Positions 1 to 6,952 of a stretch of DNA of 14,195 bases are shown here, one piece after another. The position numbers were made by a program, and so were the translations under genes. The notes beneath the pieces were generated by a model, which searched no databases, was not told where the DNA came from, and worked only from the letters and a program-made list of their open reading frames with translations. The first letter of the stretch is position 1. Every line of letters begins with the position of its first letter. This stretch comes from Gammaproteobacteria bacterium (GTDB taxonomy: Bacteria; Pseudomonadota; Gammaproteobacteria; Steroidobacterales; JACDCP01): contig JACDCP010000042.1 in NCBI GenBank assembly GCA_013817465.1, positions 1 to 14,195 of the forward strand, read 5' to 3'.

Positions 1-26
1 ACCTGGGGAAATCCCGCAAGGACTAG

Positions 27-44
27 CCGCCGGTCAGCCGGCGG
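27..44. repeat. GC-rich hairpin at window start
   Basis: CCGCCGG at 27-33 and CCGGCGG at 38-44 form a perfect 7-bp stem around a TCAG loop. It may be the terminator of a gene lying left of the window, but no T-run follows on either strand. The rest of 1-223 shows no convincing gene. Confidence 0.35.
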
Positions 45-194
45 GCAGTCAGAATTTGCGCCGCCGCTGCTGCGCTCGACTGATGGTTGACCACTTGAAC
101 GCGTCGACGCTGCAAACGACCTCGACAAGATTCTCCCGGAGTCAAAGAGCGTAGACCGGAATTCATTCCGCTGTTCCGGCCTCGACACAAGAGC

Positions 195-210
195 GCGGGC
201 TAAAGCCCGC
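195..210 (-). terminator. Hairpin after amidohydrolase stop
   Basis: GCGGGC (195-200), a TAAA loop and GCCCGC (205-210) form a perfect 6-bp GC stem that starts 14 bases beyond the amidohydrolase stop codon on the minus strand. The position fits a transcription terminator. The sequence after the stem on the minus strand is only weakly U-rich, so termination may be inefficient, or this may be a dispersed palindromic repeat. Confidence 0.5.
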
Positions 211-223
211 CCCCCGTACGCCC

Positions 224-1609
224 TTATTTGTACCGCCTGCCTCGCTTGACGACAATGTCGACGTCCTGCAGCAGCGAGATGTAGCGCAGCACGTCGCCGC
301 GCACGGCAATGATGTCTGCGTACTTACCGGGCGTCACCGTGCCGACCTCGTCGTCGACTTTCATCGCCACCGACGGCCAGTAAGTGGCCGAGCGGATCGC
401 CTCCATCGGCTCCACGCCGAGCCTGTTCACCCACACGTCGAGCTCGTGCCAGGTCGACTGGCTGTGGAATTTCATCGGAATCCCGCTGTCGGTGCCGATC
501 AGCATAACGACGCCTGCCTCGCGGAGCTGATCGAACTTGCGCATCAAAGTCGGCCGCCGGGCCGGCGTGATCTGGAAATAAGGCAACTGGCCCGGGTGTT
601 CGATGGAGGCGTCGATGTCCTCAATGATGTCGTTCGGCAGACCGAGATGCCATGACGTGTCGTCGAGCGCCTCAGGATTGTCGCGCACGTATTCGTAGTT
701 GAAGAGCCCCTCGATCGTCGGCGTCCAGTAGAGGGGACCCAAGTTCATCTGCGCCGTGCGCGCCTTGATCGCGCGCATGACCTCCTCCGGGTACTCCGGC
801 GCAGTCGCAAGCCCCGTGTGCTCGAAGTTGTCCGCGCCGGCGGCGAGGCCGCGCAGGATCTCCTCGGGCCGGTGCGAATGCGCGACGACCATCAGCTTCT
901 GGCGGTGCGCTTCGTCGACGACGGCCTCGACTTCCTCCATCGTCATCTGATCCTGGTCGATGAGCTTGATAACATCGACGCCGGCCTCGGCGAGACGGCG
1001 CACTTTCGCCCGTGCATCGCGCTCGCCGTCGACGCCCCAGCGAAAAGCTTCCGTGCCGGGATAGGGCTCCTTCTGGATGAATGGCCCGGAGACATACAGC
1101 GTCGGTCCCGGAATCTCGCCGCTGTTGACGGCATCGCGCACACGGATGCTGTCCTCGAGCGGCGCGCCGAGATCGCGCGCGCTGGTCACGCCGGCGAGCA
1201 GGAGCTGATGCGCGGAGGCCGGCATGATGACGTCGGCGAAGCGATCCGGATACGTCTTGTCCCAGTGCTCATAGTCGGCGTGGCCATTGATCATGAGGTG
1301 CACGTGCATGTCCCAGAGGCCGGGCAGCACGCTCATGCCTTCCGTTAAGATGACCCGGGCGCCGTCCGGCACTTCGAGCTCGCCAACCCGGCCGACTGCC
1401 GTGATGCGTTCACCTTTGATGAGGATGACGCTGTCCTGCAACGGCGGCCCGCCGAAGCCGTCGATGAGCGTGCCGCCGACCAGAGCTTTGGCGTTCGTGT
1501 TTTCGGCAGCCACGGCAACCGGGCTCATGAACCACTGCGCACCGAGCAACGCGACGGCGATACAGCGCAGGAACAGGCGCCGTGCAGGTGGTGCGATTTT
1601 CGATACCAT
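224..1609 (-). CDS. Secreted metal-dependent amidohydrolase (imidazolonepropionase-like)
   Basis: This is a member of the amidohydrolase superfamily, whose TIM-barrel enzymes hydrolyse amide or related bonds with one or two bound metals. The 461-residue protein starts with a signal peptide: basic residues, a hydrophobic stretch (about 12-28) and a likely cleavage site near the AVAA at 32-35, so it should be exported. The metal-site residues are in the expected order: H102-V-H104, a candidate bridging lysine K215 in VIKL, H244 in AHSH, H264 in EHTG and D374 in GTDSG. A small beta-sandwich segment precedes and follows the barrel (GGTLIDG, GKYADIIAV), as usual in the family. The start is supported by GGGAGGA on the minus strand, 4 bases before ATG. 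The substrate cannot be told; relatives include dipeptidases, prolidase-like enzymes and lactonases. It is transcribed alone, away from the island. Confidence 0.9.
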   Translation of the reverse strand: MVSKIAPPARRLFLRCIAVALLGAQWFMSPVAVAAENTNAKALVGGTLIDGFGGPPLQDSVILIKGERITAVGRVGELEVPDGARVILTEGMSVLPGLWDMHVHLMINGHADYEHWDKTYPDRFADVIMPASAHQLLLAGVTSARDLGAPLEDSIRVRDAVNSGEIPGPTLYVSGPFIQKEPYPGTEAFRWGVDGERDARAKVRRLAEAGVDVIKLIDQDQMTMEEVEAVVDEAHRQKLMVVAHSHRPEEILRGLAAGADNFEHTGLATAPEYPEEVMRAIKARTAQMNLGPLYWTPTIEGLFNYEYVRDNPEALDDTSWHLGLPNDIIEDIDASIEHPGQLPYFQITPARRPTLMRKFDQLREAGVVMLIGTDSGIPMKFHSQSTWHELDVWVNRLGVEPMEAIRSATYWPSVAMKVDDEVGTVTPGKYADIIAVRGDVLRYISLLQDVDIVVKRGRRYK

Positions 1610-1967
1610 GCATTCCTCCCGAAAGCCGCCTGCTCCCGCGCTGGCGGCTGTATGGTTCCGATTCAGGCATTGTATCCAGAGAGGACCGTCGCCGCGTGAC
1701 GCACGTCTTTATCCCTGTTGCAGGCAACGAGGAACTGGCGCAGGGGCTTCTCGACAGCTACGCGCAGGCGCATTCGCAGCCTTCGATAACGCATCGGCGT
1801 AATGGCCGACGGCATAAAGCACCTCGACATAAGGGTCAGTAATCGCGGTAGCGCGTGCCCTGCCTGACGACGATATTCCGAGGGGCCAGACGATGCGATT
1901 CGCATCATTTTCGCGCGCAAAGCAAGCCGGAGAGAGCAAAACGAGTATAGCTCGTGATGGAGGCAAC
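1610..1967. other. Unassigned stretch upstream of amidohydrolase
   Basis: This should hold the amidohydrolase promoter on the minus strand, but no clear -35/-10 pair was found. Reading frames here are short and unconvincing. One minus-strand stretch near 1843-1882 reads NIVVRQGTRYRDY followed by a stop. This resembles the end of the neighbouring amidohydrolase (DIVVKRGRRYK plus stop), so it could be the last trace of a second, deleted amidohydrolase gene. The match is short and weak. Confidence 0.3.
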
Positions 1968-2237
1968 ATGGACGGTGATCTCGACAGCTTGTCGCGCGAG
2001 GGCTCATTGCCGAAGTGAAGAAGTTGCGGCAGGGCATTCGCGACCATCGAGACAGTACGAGCCACGAGTTGTGCTGGCACCCATCCAGCGTTGTGGTCGC
2101 TGCTCCCAGAACCGTCGGACCCGCTTCCTGTCCTGCCCGATTGGCCGCAATTTCTTCGAGGGTGCATCAGGTACCGCCAATCGCTCGACGAGCAGGCTCC
2201 CGAAGCGCCCAGGAGCGATGAGCCGTTTCACGAATGA
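1968..2237 (+). pseudogene. Frameshifted small gene with Trp/Pro-rich core
   Basis: Three frames join into one protein-like reading of about 90 residues. It starts MDGDLDSLSRE, with GGAGG four bases before the ATG. After a frame change near 2000 it continues LIAEVKKLRQGIRDH and SHELCWH. After a second change near 2082, where one extra C lies in the CACCCATCC stretch, it continues HPALWSLLPEPSDPL, LPDWPQFLRGCIRYRQ and LDEQAPEAPRSDEPFHE to a TGA. The rich tryptophan, proline and charged composition and the clean joining of frames support a real ancestral gene. I believe small uncharacterised bacterial proteins carry a similar CWHHPALW-like core, but I cannot name a family or function. With two frameshifts it is probably inactive. 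Confidence 0.55.
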
Positions 2238-2428
2238 ACCATGGGTCGTGACACATATAAACGGCGATCTGGCGTACGTGGTGCAGATCGGATTCGCCTG
2301 TGGCGACTCGCTGAGCTGCGACGGTGTAAGGTTCCTGTTTAGTGAAGCCATCGCTGCGGGTCGTGGATCAAGAGAACAATTGAGCAAGTACTGAGCGATG
2401 TTTAGCATTCCCGGAGCCTGCAGGTGCC
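2238..2428. other. Unassigned spacer before IS21 relic
   Basis: No supportable gene was seen. A plus-strand frame runs through here to a stop near 2394, but its earlier part overlaps the frameshifted gene in another frame and shows no recognisable motif. Confidence 0.3.
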
Positions 2429-2830
2429 TTGTCTCCTCAGCATTTTAGCCTTTGCGTTGGCGCTCGGCTTGATGTCATGCACGGCATCGCGAGGCTTGTC
2501 GCCTTCGTCGAGCGCGCGGAGAACGTGATCCTGCTCGGTCCGCCCGGAGTCGGCAAGACGCATCTCGCCATCGCGCTGGCGGTCAAGGCGGTGGAAGCCG
2601 GCCACCGGGTGATGTTCCTCACCCTCGACACGCTCATGACGCGCCTCAGGCGCGCCCAGGCGGAGAACCGGCTGGATCGCCAGCTGCAGCAGCTCGTCTA
2701 CCCCAGGGTATTGATTTTGGACGAGATCGGCTATCTGCCGATGACCGCCAGGAGGCCAGCCTGTTCTTCCCGGCTGAATCGCCCGGCGCTACGAAAAGGC
2801 GAGCCTCCCGTCCAAGTAACTGGCGACCCG
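2429..2830 (+). pseudogene. istB: IS21-family IstB ATPase relic
   Basis: IstB is the AAA+ ATPase helper of IS21-family transposition. The core is plain: FVERAENVILLGPPGVGKTH contains the Walker A motif (about residues 30-48), and LILDEIGYLPM is Walker B. Family similarity starts only around 2490, so the N-terminal DNA-targeting part is missing or unrecognisable. After Walker B the frame breaks. Nearby frames still read QEASLFF and RYEKASL, the usual continuation, so at least one or two small indels lie near 2745-2800. The rest of the protein and its partner istA are absent. No IS21 terminal repeats were identified. The plus-strand frame continues to 2905, but its tail is the AT-rich promoter of the next gene and should not count as coding. 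Confidence 0.85.
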
Positions 2831-2842
2831 AGGTCACACACG

Positions 2843-2922
2843 AAAGCCTATTTTTTGAAAAACATAAAAACCTACAAATTATACGACAAAATAACCTACA
2901 ATTAGATCAACGCGAAAACCTA
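2843..2922 (+). promoter_or_regulatory. Four 8-bp direct repeats at an exact 24-bp period (candidate operator)
   Basis: The octamers AAAGCCTA (2843), AAAACCTA (2867), ATAACCTA (2891) and AAAACCTA (2915) begin exactly 24 bases apart. The next base is always a pyrimidine, and ACA, ACA or ACG ends the first three 24-bp units. The array fills the AT-rich 95 bases before the Fic gene, and the last copy ends 13 bases before its ATG. TTGAAA (2855-2860) and TTATAC (2879-2884), 18 bases apart, are plausible -35/-10 boxes lying between and among the repeats, so bound protein would block transcription. Regulation by the Fic protein's own N-terminal region is inferred, not shown. Confidence 0.65.
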
Positions 2923-2935
2923 TTGGACGTACCGA

Positions 2936-4501
2936 ATGCCCACACCTCAAGAGAAGCTCGCTGAATCGCTCCATTCACTGCACGAGCTGCAGAGCAAGGG
3001 CGTGGTCGCCATCCGGTCCAACAACCTCAGCAGGACCGACCGCGAGCGGCTCGTTGAGAGCGGCTGGCTCCTTGAGGTCATGAAGGGGTGGTATGTCTCG
3101 TCGAAGCCGAACGAGGCTCGCGGCGACAGCACCGCCTGGTATGCATCGTTCTGGGATTTCTGCGCCGCCTATCTCGCCGACCGCTTCGGCAAGGAGTGGT
3201 GCCTCTCGCCCGAACTATCGCTCATGCTGCTGGGCGGCAACCGCACTGTGCCGCCGCAGTTGCTCGTGCGCACGCCCAAAGGCGGCAACAAGCCTACGCC
3301 GTTGCCGCACGGCACATCTCTCTTCGACGTGCGAAACGCCCTGCCGAAGAAGAGCGAGATCGTCGAGCGCGACGGCTTGCGGCTGTTTTCCATTCCGGCC
3401 GCTCTCGTCGCCGTCTCGGAGGATTTCTTTCGCAGACATCCGACGGATGCGCGCGCCGCGATGGCGACCGTGAAGGATGCGTCGGACGTGCTCGCGCTGC
3501 TGCTCGAGGGCGGACACAGCGTTGTCGCCGGCCGTCTCGCCGGCGCGTTTCGCAATGCAGGCCAGAACAGGATCGCCGACGAAACCCTCCGGACGATGCA
3601 GGCCGCGGGATATTCGGTGCGCGAGACCGATCCGTTTGAGAGCAAGCCGCAATCGCTGCTGCCCCTCCGCCAGGAATCACCGTACGTCAATCGCATTCGC
3701 CTGATGTGGGATGCGATGCGCCAGCCCGTGGTTGATGCCTTTCCGAAACCGCCAGGGATTCCGAGAGACACAGAGCAATACCTCAAAGCGGTCGAGGAGG
3801 TCTACGTCACCGATGCCTATCACTCGCTATCGATCGAAGGCTACCGAGTGAGTCCGGCGCTGATTGAACGCGTGCGGAGCGGCACGTGGAATCCGGACGG
3901 CAATACCGAGGACCGCGATCAACGAGACGCGCTCGCCGCGCGCGGCTACCACGACGCCTTCGTCGCCGTGAAGGAAAGCGTCGGCAAAGTCCTGCGCGGC
4001 GCGAACCCTGGCGCCATCGCGCACGACGATCATTCCGAGTGGTACCGCCGGCTGTTCGGCCCAAGTGTCACGTCCGGCATCATCAGTGCCGCGGACCTCG
4101 CCGGCTACAGAACCGGACCTGTCTACATTCGGCGCTCGATGCACGTACCGCCGCCGCGCGAAGCGGTGCGCGACTGCATGCCCGCGCTGTTCGATCTCCT
4201 CAAAGGCGAATCCGAACCTGCCGTGCGCGTCGTGCTCGGACACTTCGTCTTCGTTTACGTGCATCCGTACATGGACGGCAACGGCCGCATCGGGAGGTTC
4301 CTCATGAACGTGATGCTGGCTACAGGGGGTTACCCATGGACGGTCATTCCGGTCTACCGTCGCAATGATTACATGCGCGCGCTCGAATCAGCGAGCGTGA
4401 AGCAGGACATCAAGCCGTTCACTGAATTCGTCGCCGGGTTCGTTCAGGACCGCCTCGACGGGAAACCGGTTCCCGAGGTGCCAGCAACTCGAAGCTCGTG
4501 A
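2936..4501 (+). CDS. Fic-domain protein with AbiEi-like N-terminal region
   Basis: Fic enzymes transfer AMP or other nucleotide moieties to hydroxyl groups of target proteins. In this 521-residue protein the catalytic motif is complete: H443-P-Y-M-D-G-N-G-R-I-G-R454, followed by the usual helix and YRRNDYMRALE. The inhibitory motif (S/T)xxxE(G/N) is present as S297-L-S-I-E301-G302, ahead of the Fic core, so E301 should restrain ATP binding (class II, intramolecular). Residues 1-90 look like a winged-helix region of the AbiEi antitoxin type (LSRTDRERLVESGWLLEVMKGWYV). Residues 90-240 resemble the rest of AbiEi-like proteins (GTSLFDVR, LRLFSIPAAL). Toxin-like and regulator-like parts are therefore fused in one chain. 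There is no signal or membrane segment, so it is cytoplasmic. Only a weak GGA precedes the ATG. It stands alone, with no partner gene beside it. The cellular target is unknown. Confidence 0.88.
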   Translation: MPTPQEKLAESLHSLHELQSKGVVAIRSNNLSRTDRERLVESGWLLEVMKGWYVSSKPNEARGDSTAWYASFWDFCAAYLADRFGKEWCLSPELSLMLLGGNRTVPPQLLVRTPKGGNKPTPLPHGTSLFDVRNALPKKSEIVERDGLRLFSIPAALVAVSEDFFRRHPTDARAAMATVKDASDVLALLLEGGHSVVAGRLAGAFRNAGQNRIADETLRTMQAAGYSVRETDPFESKPQSLLPLRQESPYVNRIRLMWDAMRQPVVDAFPKPPGIPRDTEQYLKAVEEVYVTDAYHSLSIEGYRVSPALIERVRSGTWNPDGNTEDRDQRDALAARGYHDAFVAVKESVGKVLRGANPGAIAHDDHSEWYRRLFGPSVTSGIISAADLAGYRTGPVYIRRSMHVPPPREAVRDCMPALFDLLKGESEPAVRVVLGHFVFVYVHPYMDGNGRIGRFLMNVMLATGGYPWTVIPVYRRNDYMRALESASVKQDIKPFTEFVAGFVQDRLDGKPVPEVPATRSS

Positions 4502-4780
4502 TGCGCTGGCGGCCGTCACCGCGGAGCGCACAATCGCACAACCACGAGAGTCGCTCGGGCATAGGCGATTCAAACACGCTGGGTTGGCCTGTCATCGGGG
4601 GAGAAGGGACGGGTTGTAAAGCAAGGCGAGCGCGAGGGGCGGGGGACGGACGCGACGGCGCTCGATGTTGCTGGGTGAATCTCCGCCTTAGGCCGGGAAA
4701 CGCGTGAGCTTTTCGGACGGTGCTCGGATGCGGGACAGACCGGCCCGTCGGGTCTCGGTCCGCGGAGCGGTCTTGGGCGG
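4502..4780. other. Unassigned GC-rich spacer, probably the IS91 tail
   Basis: No supportable gene was seen. The stretch lies directly beyond the 3' end of the IS91 transposase relic, where such elements carry their non-coding terminus, so part of it is probably IS91 sequence. The element's exact end was not recognised. Confidence 0.35.
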
Positions 4781-5550
4781 TTAGATCGGCGCTTCACACT
4801 GGGGCGGCGCTCTGGGCGCGCGAGCCGGATCGAGCGGCTCGCTCATTCGGCCGAGCTGATCGAGAATCCGCTTGATGACGGCCGGCTGCTCGATGCTCGC
4901 GATCACCCGAAGCTGGCCGCCGCAGCGCCGGCAGGTTTCGATGTCGATGGCGGAGACGCGCTAGAGCCGCTGCGCTTAAGGCTCATCGCCCGATGGGGGT
5001 CGGTGCGGGGTCTGCGGTGATCGGTCGGTGCTGGCGGCGCGGCCCTTGGCAACGACCCGGGCCCGCCAGGCGCTCGCCGGTGCGAATACGCCGTGATAGC
5101 GGGTCAGGTGTGCCCGCGGCTTCGGTACCAGGGCGGCCAGCCGGGCGATGAAGTCCTGGGGTTCGGAAGAGAATGTGCGTGGTAGCGTCGCGATAAGGCG
5201 TCTTGCGGGTGTCACGAATGTGGCCGCCGTCGGTGAGCGCGAGCCGCTCGGTTGCGAGCGGCGGACGTGCGATGTAGCGCGCCAGATGCTCGAACTTCTC
5301 GCGGTCCCCGCCTTTGGCCGCGACGCCTGCCTGGAGCGAAAAGCCCGAGCATTCGGCCACGTCTGCGCTCGAGCGATCCGGATCGGCCGGCAGCGACTTG
5401 AGCGTGAAGACCTTCTGCCCCTCACGGGGGCCGGTGGCGATCCGATACGTGATCGAGTGACCGATGAGCGAATGGATCGGCGCCTCCTCGCTCGGAGCGA
5501 AGGCGAGATAGGCGTTCTCGATGTCCCGAGCGAGCGCGCCGCACTACGCT
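4781..5550 (-). pseudogene. IS91-family transposase relic (C-terminal half)
   Basis: IS91 elements transpose by rolling-circle replication with a Y2/HUH-type transposase. Read in order on the minus strand: IENAYLAF, LIGHSITYRIATGPREGQKV, GFSLQAGVAAKGGDREK, LARYIARPPL, KTPYRDATTHILF, then a +1 shift near 5163 (an extra C), EPQDFIARLAALVPKP, LTRYHGVFAPAS, stop codons (near 4976 and 4961), and RVSAIDIETCRRCGGQL with IKRILDQLG. This matches the order of conserved blocks in IS91 transposases, including the C-terminal CxxCGG zinc pair. The N-terminal catalytic half is missing. A further in-frame stop near 5545 and the frameshift make it inactive. Stray short frames on the plus strand here are not genes. 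Confidence 0.88.
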
Positions 5551-5577
5551 TCGCGCGGTCGCCGGCAGCTTGCGGGT

Positions 5578-5615
5578 GTTAACTATCGCTTGACATGTGA
5601 TAAGCGATAGTTAAC
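5578..5615. promoter_or_regulatory. higBA operator/promoter: 14-bp perfect inverted repeat
   Basis: GTTAACTATCGCTT (5578-5591) and AAGCGATAGTTAAC (5602-5615) are perfect inverted repeats around a 10-base spacer. Each arm ends in the self-complementary hexamer GTTAAC. A consensus -35 box, TTGACA, lies at 5590-5595 at the inner edge of the left arm, and a weak -10 (TAACGA, 5612-5617) overlaps the right arm. Binding here would shut off higBA, as is known for HigA antitoxins. The predicted transcript would start very near the higB ATG, so higB may be translated from a very short leader. Confidence 0.75.
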
Positions 5616-5624
5616 GATTCGTCC

Positions 5625-5915
5625 ATGATCGATGAGAAAAGCATTCGACATCGCGGCTTGAGAGAACTCGCCTTGCGCGGGCGCTCGTCGAAGGTAAGGC
5701 AGGAGCTGGTGGCGCGAATCAAGCGTCGGTTGTCCATCCTGCAGGACATCAGTTCGCTCGACGAGTTGCGCTCAATGAGGCGTCTGCGGTTGCATCAGCT
5801 GAAGGGAAAGCGGTCCGGCACGTGGGCAATCGACGTGAGCGGCCCATGGCGGATGACATTTTCTTTTCACAACGAAACCGTTTTCAATTTGGATCTTGAG
5901 CAGTATCACGACTGA
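5625..5915 (+). CDS. higB: HigB-family toxin (RelE/ParE superfamily mRNA interferase)
   Basis: HigB toxins cleave mRNA on the ribosome and are neutralised by HigA. The 96-residue product has the family length and layout: an N-terminal FRHRGL-like start (IRHRGLRELALRG), helices rich in Arg/Lys, then LHQLKGKRSGTWAIDVSG and PWRMTFSF, the conserved beta-hairpin GxWxIxVSGxWRxTFxF, ending EQYHD. The gene is intact, with toxin before antitoxin as is usual for this family. No Shine-Dalgarno sequence precedes the ATG and the predicted transcript start is close by, so initiation may be leaderless or weak. It ends 10 bases before higA and shares the promoter with the palindromic operator. The first few residues (MIDEKS) are somewhat longer than usual, but no better start is seen. 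Confidence 0.9.
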   Translation: MIDEKSIRHRGLRELALRGRSSKVRQELVARIKRRLSILQDISSLDELRSMRRLRLHQLKGKRSGTWAIDVSGPWRMTFSFHNETVFNLDLEQYHD

Positions 5916-5925
5916 AGGAGAGCAA

Positions 5926-6219
5926 ATGCGTATTCATTCACCATCGCATCCTGGCGAGCTGCTCGGGGAAGAACTCGAGGAGCGCGGCATTGCGCTCGCC
6001 CAGGTAGCGCGGGATCTGCGCGTGAGCCGGCCGACCATCTCCGGGATCGTCAACGGACACAAGCCCATTACGGCTGAGATGGCCGTGCGCATCGGACACT
6101 ACATCGGCAACGGCCCGGACATCTGGCTGAAGATGCAGGCGAGCTACGACCTCGCCCGGGCCAGCAAGCAGATGAAAGCGGAACTGCGCAATCTGCCGAC
6201 AGCAGATGCGCGAGCGTAG
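5926..6219 (+). CDS. higA: HigA-family antitoxin, HTH regulator
   Basis: HigA binds and blocks HigB and represses the operon. This 97-residue protein begins MRIHSPSHPGELLGEEL, the typical HigA opening, followed by a helix-turn-helix (about 22-43: IALAQVARDLRVSRPTISGI) and the family ending NGPDIWLKMQASYDL. The ATG at 5926 is chosen over the in-frame ATG at 5896 because AAGGAG lies 5 bases before it and because the product then begins like other HigA proteins. The upstream choice would overlap higB. The operator is probably the 14-bp inverted repeat before higB. No decay is seen, so this TA pair is likely functional. Confidence 0.92.
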   Translation: MRIHSPSHPGELLGEELEERGIALAQVARDLRVSRPTISGIVNGHKPITAEMAVRIGHYIGNGPDIWLKMQASYDLARASKQMKAELRNLPTADARA

Positions 6220-6259
6220 GGCTTCGCGAGCCGCTCGGATGTGTAAGCGGAAATTTTGC

Positions 6260-6287
6260 GCGCCCGGAGAGATTCGAACTCCCGACC
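6260..6287 (-). other. tRNA 3'-end fragment (arginine-type), candidate attachment scar
   Basis: On the minus strand this reads GGTC, a T-arm (GGGAG-TTCGAAT-CTCTC, with one G-U pair) and the acceptor 3' strand CGGGCGC. That is the 3' part of a tRNA resembling bacterial tRNA-Arg genes that end in CGGGCGC. The anticodon arm, D-arm and 5' acceptor strand are not found beyond 6290, so it is not a working tRNA. Many integrating elements recombine at and carry along a tRNA 3' end, so this is a plausible att site. No integrase gene lies in the window. Confidence 0.65.
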
Positions 6288-6550
6288 GCCCGGTCGGTAG
6301 GGCCAGCGGCCCAGGTTACCTGCGGGCCTATGTTCACAGAGTACTATGGCAGCATGTCCGGCACCTTGATTGGCGTGCTCTGGGTCATGCTGCTGGACCG
6401 TTCAGCAAGCGCTACAAGCATCAGTTTTTCAATGCCTTATACGGAGCGCCATGCCTATACGACCTCGATGACAAGGACTTCAAGGTCGATGGTCTGTACT
6501 TCCGCAATAGCGATTTTTTCCGCTATCGAAGCGTATCGACCCGCACTGGC
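6288..6550. other. Unassigned stretch with a possible protein remnant
   Basis: No known family was recognised. In the plus strand, one frame at about 6400-6530 reads protein-like and aromatic-rich (KRYKHQFFNALYGAPCLYD, then KDFKVDGLYFRNSDFFRYRS), without a good start or matching ends. It could be an internal scrap of a deleted gene. I cannot name it. Confidence 0.25.
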
Positions 6551-6952
6551 CTATTGTGCGCGAGGCAACAATCGATCGATGTACTCGTAAGCTCGCTCCA
6601 AGTCGGACTGCGCCAGCCAGAAAAGCGCCTGCTCGCGAACCTCTCGTCGCAGTTGCCGGTTGCCGAGAACGGCTAACAAGGCGTCGACGGCGCGTTCCTC
6701 CGGTAGCTGCGACATCGCGAACACGGCCTCTTTGCGCACCTCATCATCCTCGTCATTGACGAGCGCCCACCGGATTGCTTCCTCGCTTTCGCGCGCCCCC
6801 GTCTGGGCAAGCCAGAACCACGCCTGCGACCGAACCTCGGAATCGTCGTCCTCACGGCCCTGGCGGATCAGCGCGTCGACACGATCCTCAGCCGTCGACT
6901 GCGCCAGCGAGAACGCGGCATGCAGTGCCAGGTCTTTGGCTTCACTTCTCAA
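6551..6952 (-). pseudogene. HEAT-repeat protein, C-terminal fragment
   Basis: About 133 residues ending at a clean TAG carry four tandem HEAT-type helical repeats: LHAAFSLAQSTAEDRVDALI, SEVRSQAWFWLAQTG, DEVRKEAVFAMSQLPEERAV and REVREQALFWLAQSDLERAY. These units recur every 30-35 residues and form scaffolds for protein contacts. The open frame extends upstream to 7225, but that part is arginine- and proline-rich and unlike the repeats, and other frames there look no better. The 5' portion therefore appears to have been replaced or scrambled near 6953. A start codon belonging to the repeat part was not found, so this is treated as a truncated gene. A long unusual N-terminal region is the alternative. 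Confidence 0.6.

Noticed and set aside
1843..1882. Possible second amidohydrolase C-terminus on the minus strand
   Set aside because: Only about a dozen codons resemble the neighbour's end and nothing upstream continues the match. It is noted in the feature list only as a weak hint.
2004..2408. Minus-strand 134-codon open frame
   Set aside because: The plus strand of the same DNA gives better protein-like blocks (HPALWSLLPEPSDPL and others). The minus product shows no motif.
2843..2922. CRISPR array reading of the 24-bp periodic repeats
   Set aside because: The repeats are only 8 bases, spaced by 16, at a promoter and without cas genes. Phased operator sites fit better.
3169..3786. Minus-strand open frame inside the Fic gene
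   Set aside because: It overlaps an intact conserved protein and has no recognisable domain of its own.
6206..6676. Plus-strand frame containing CAPGEIRTPDRPVG
   Set aside because: The peptide is the antisense reading of a tRNA 3' end, a well-known source of false proteins.
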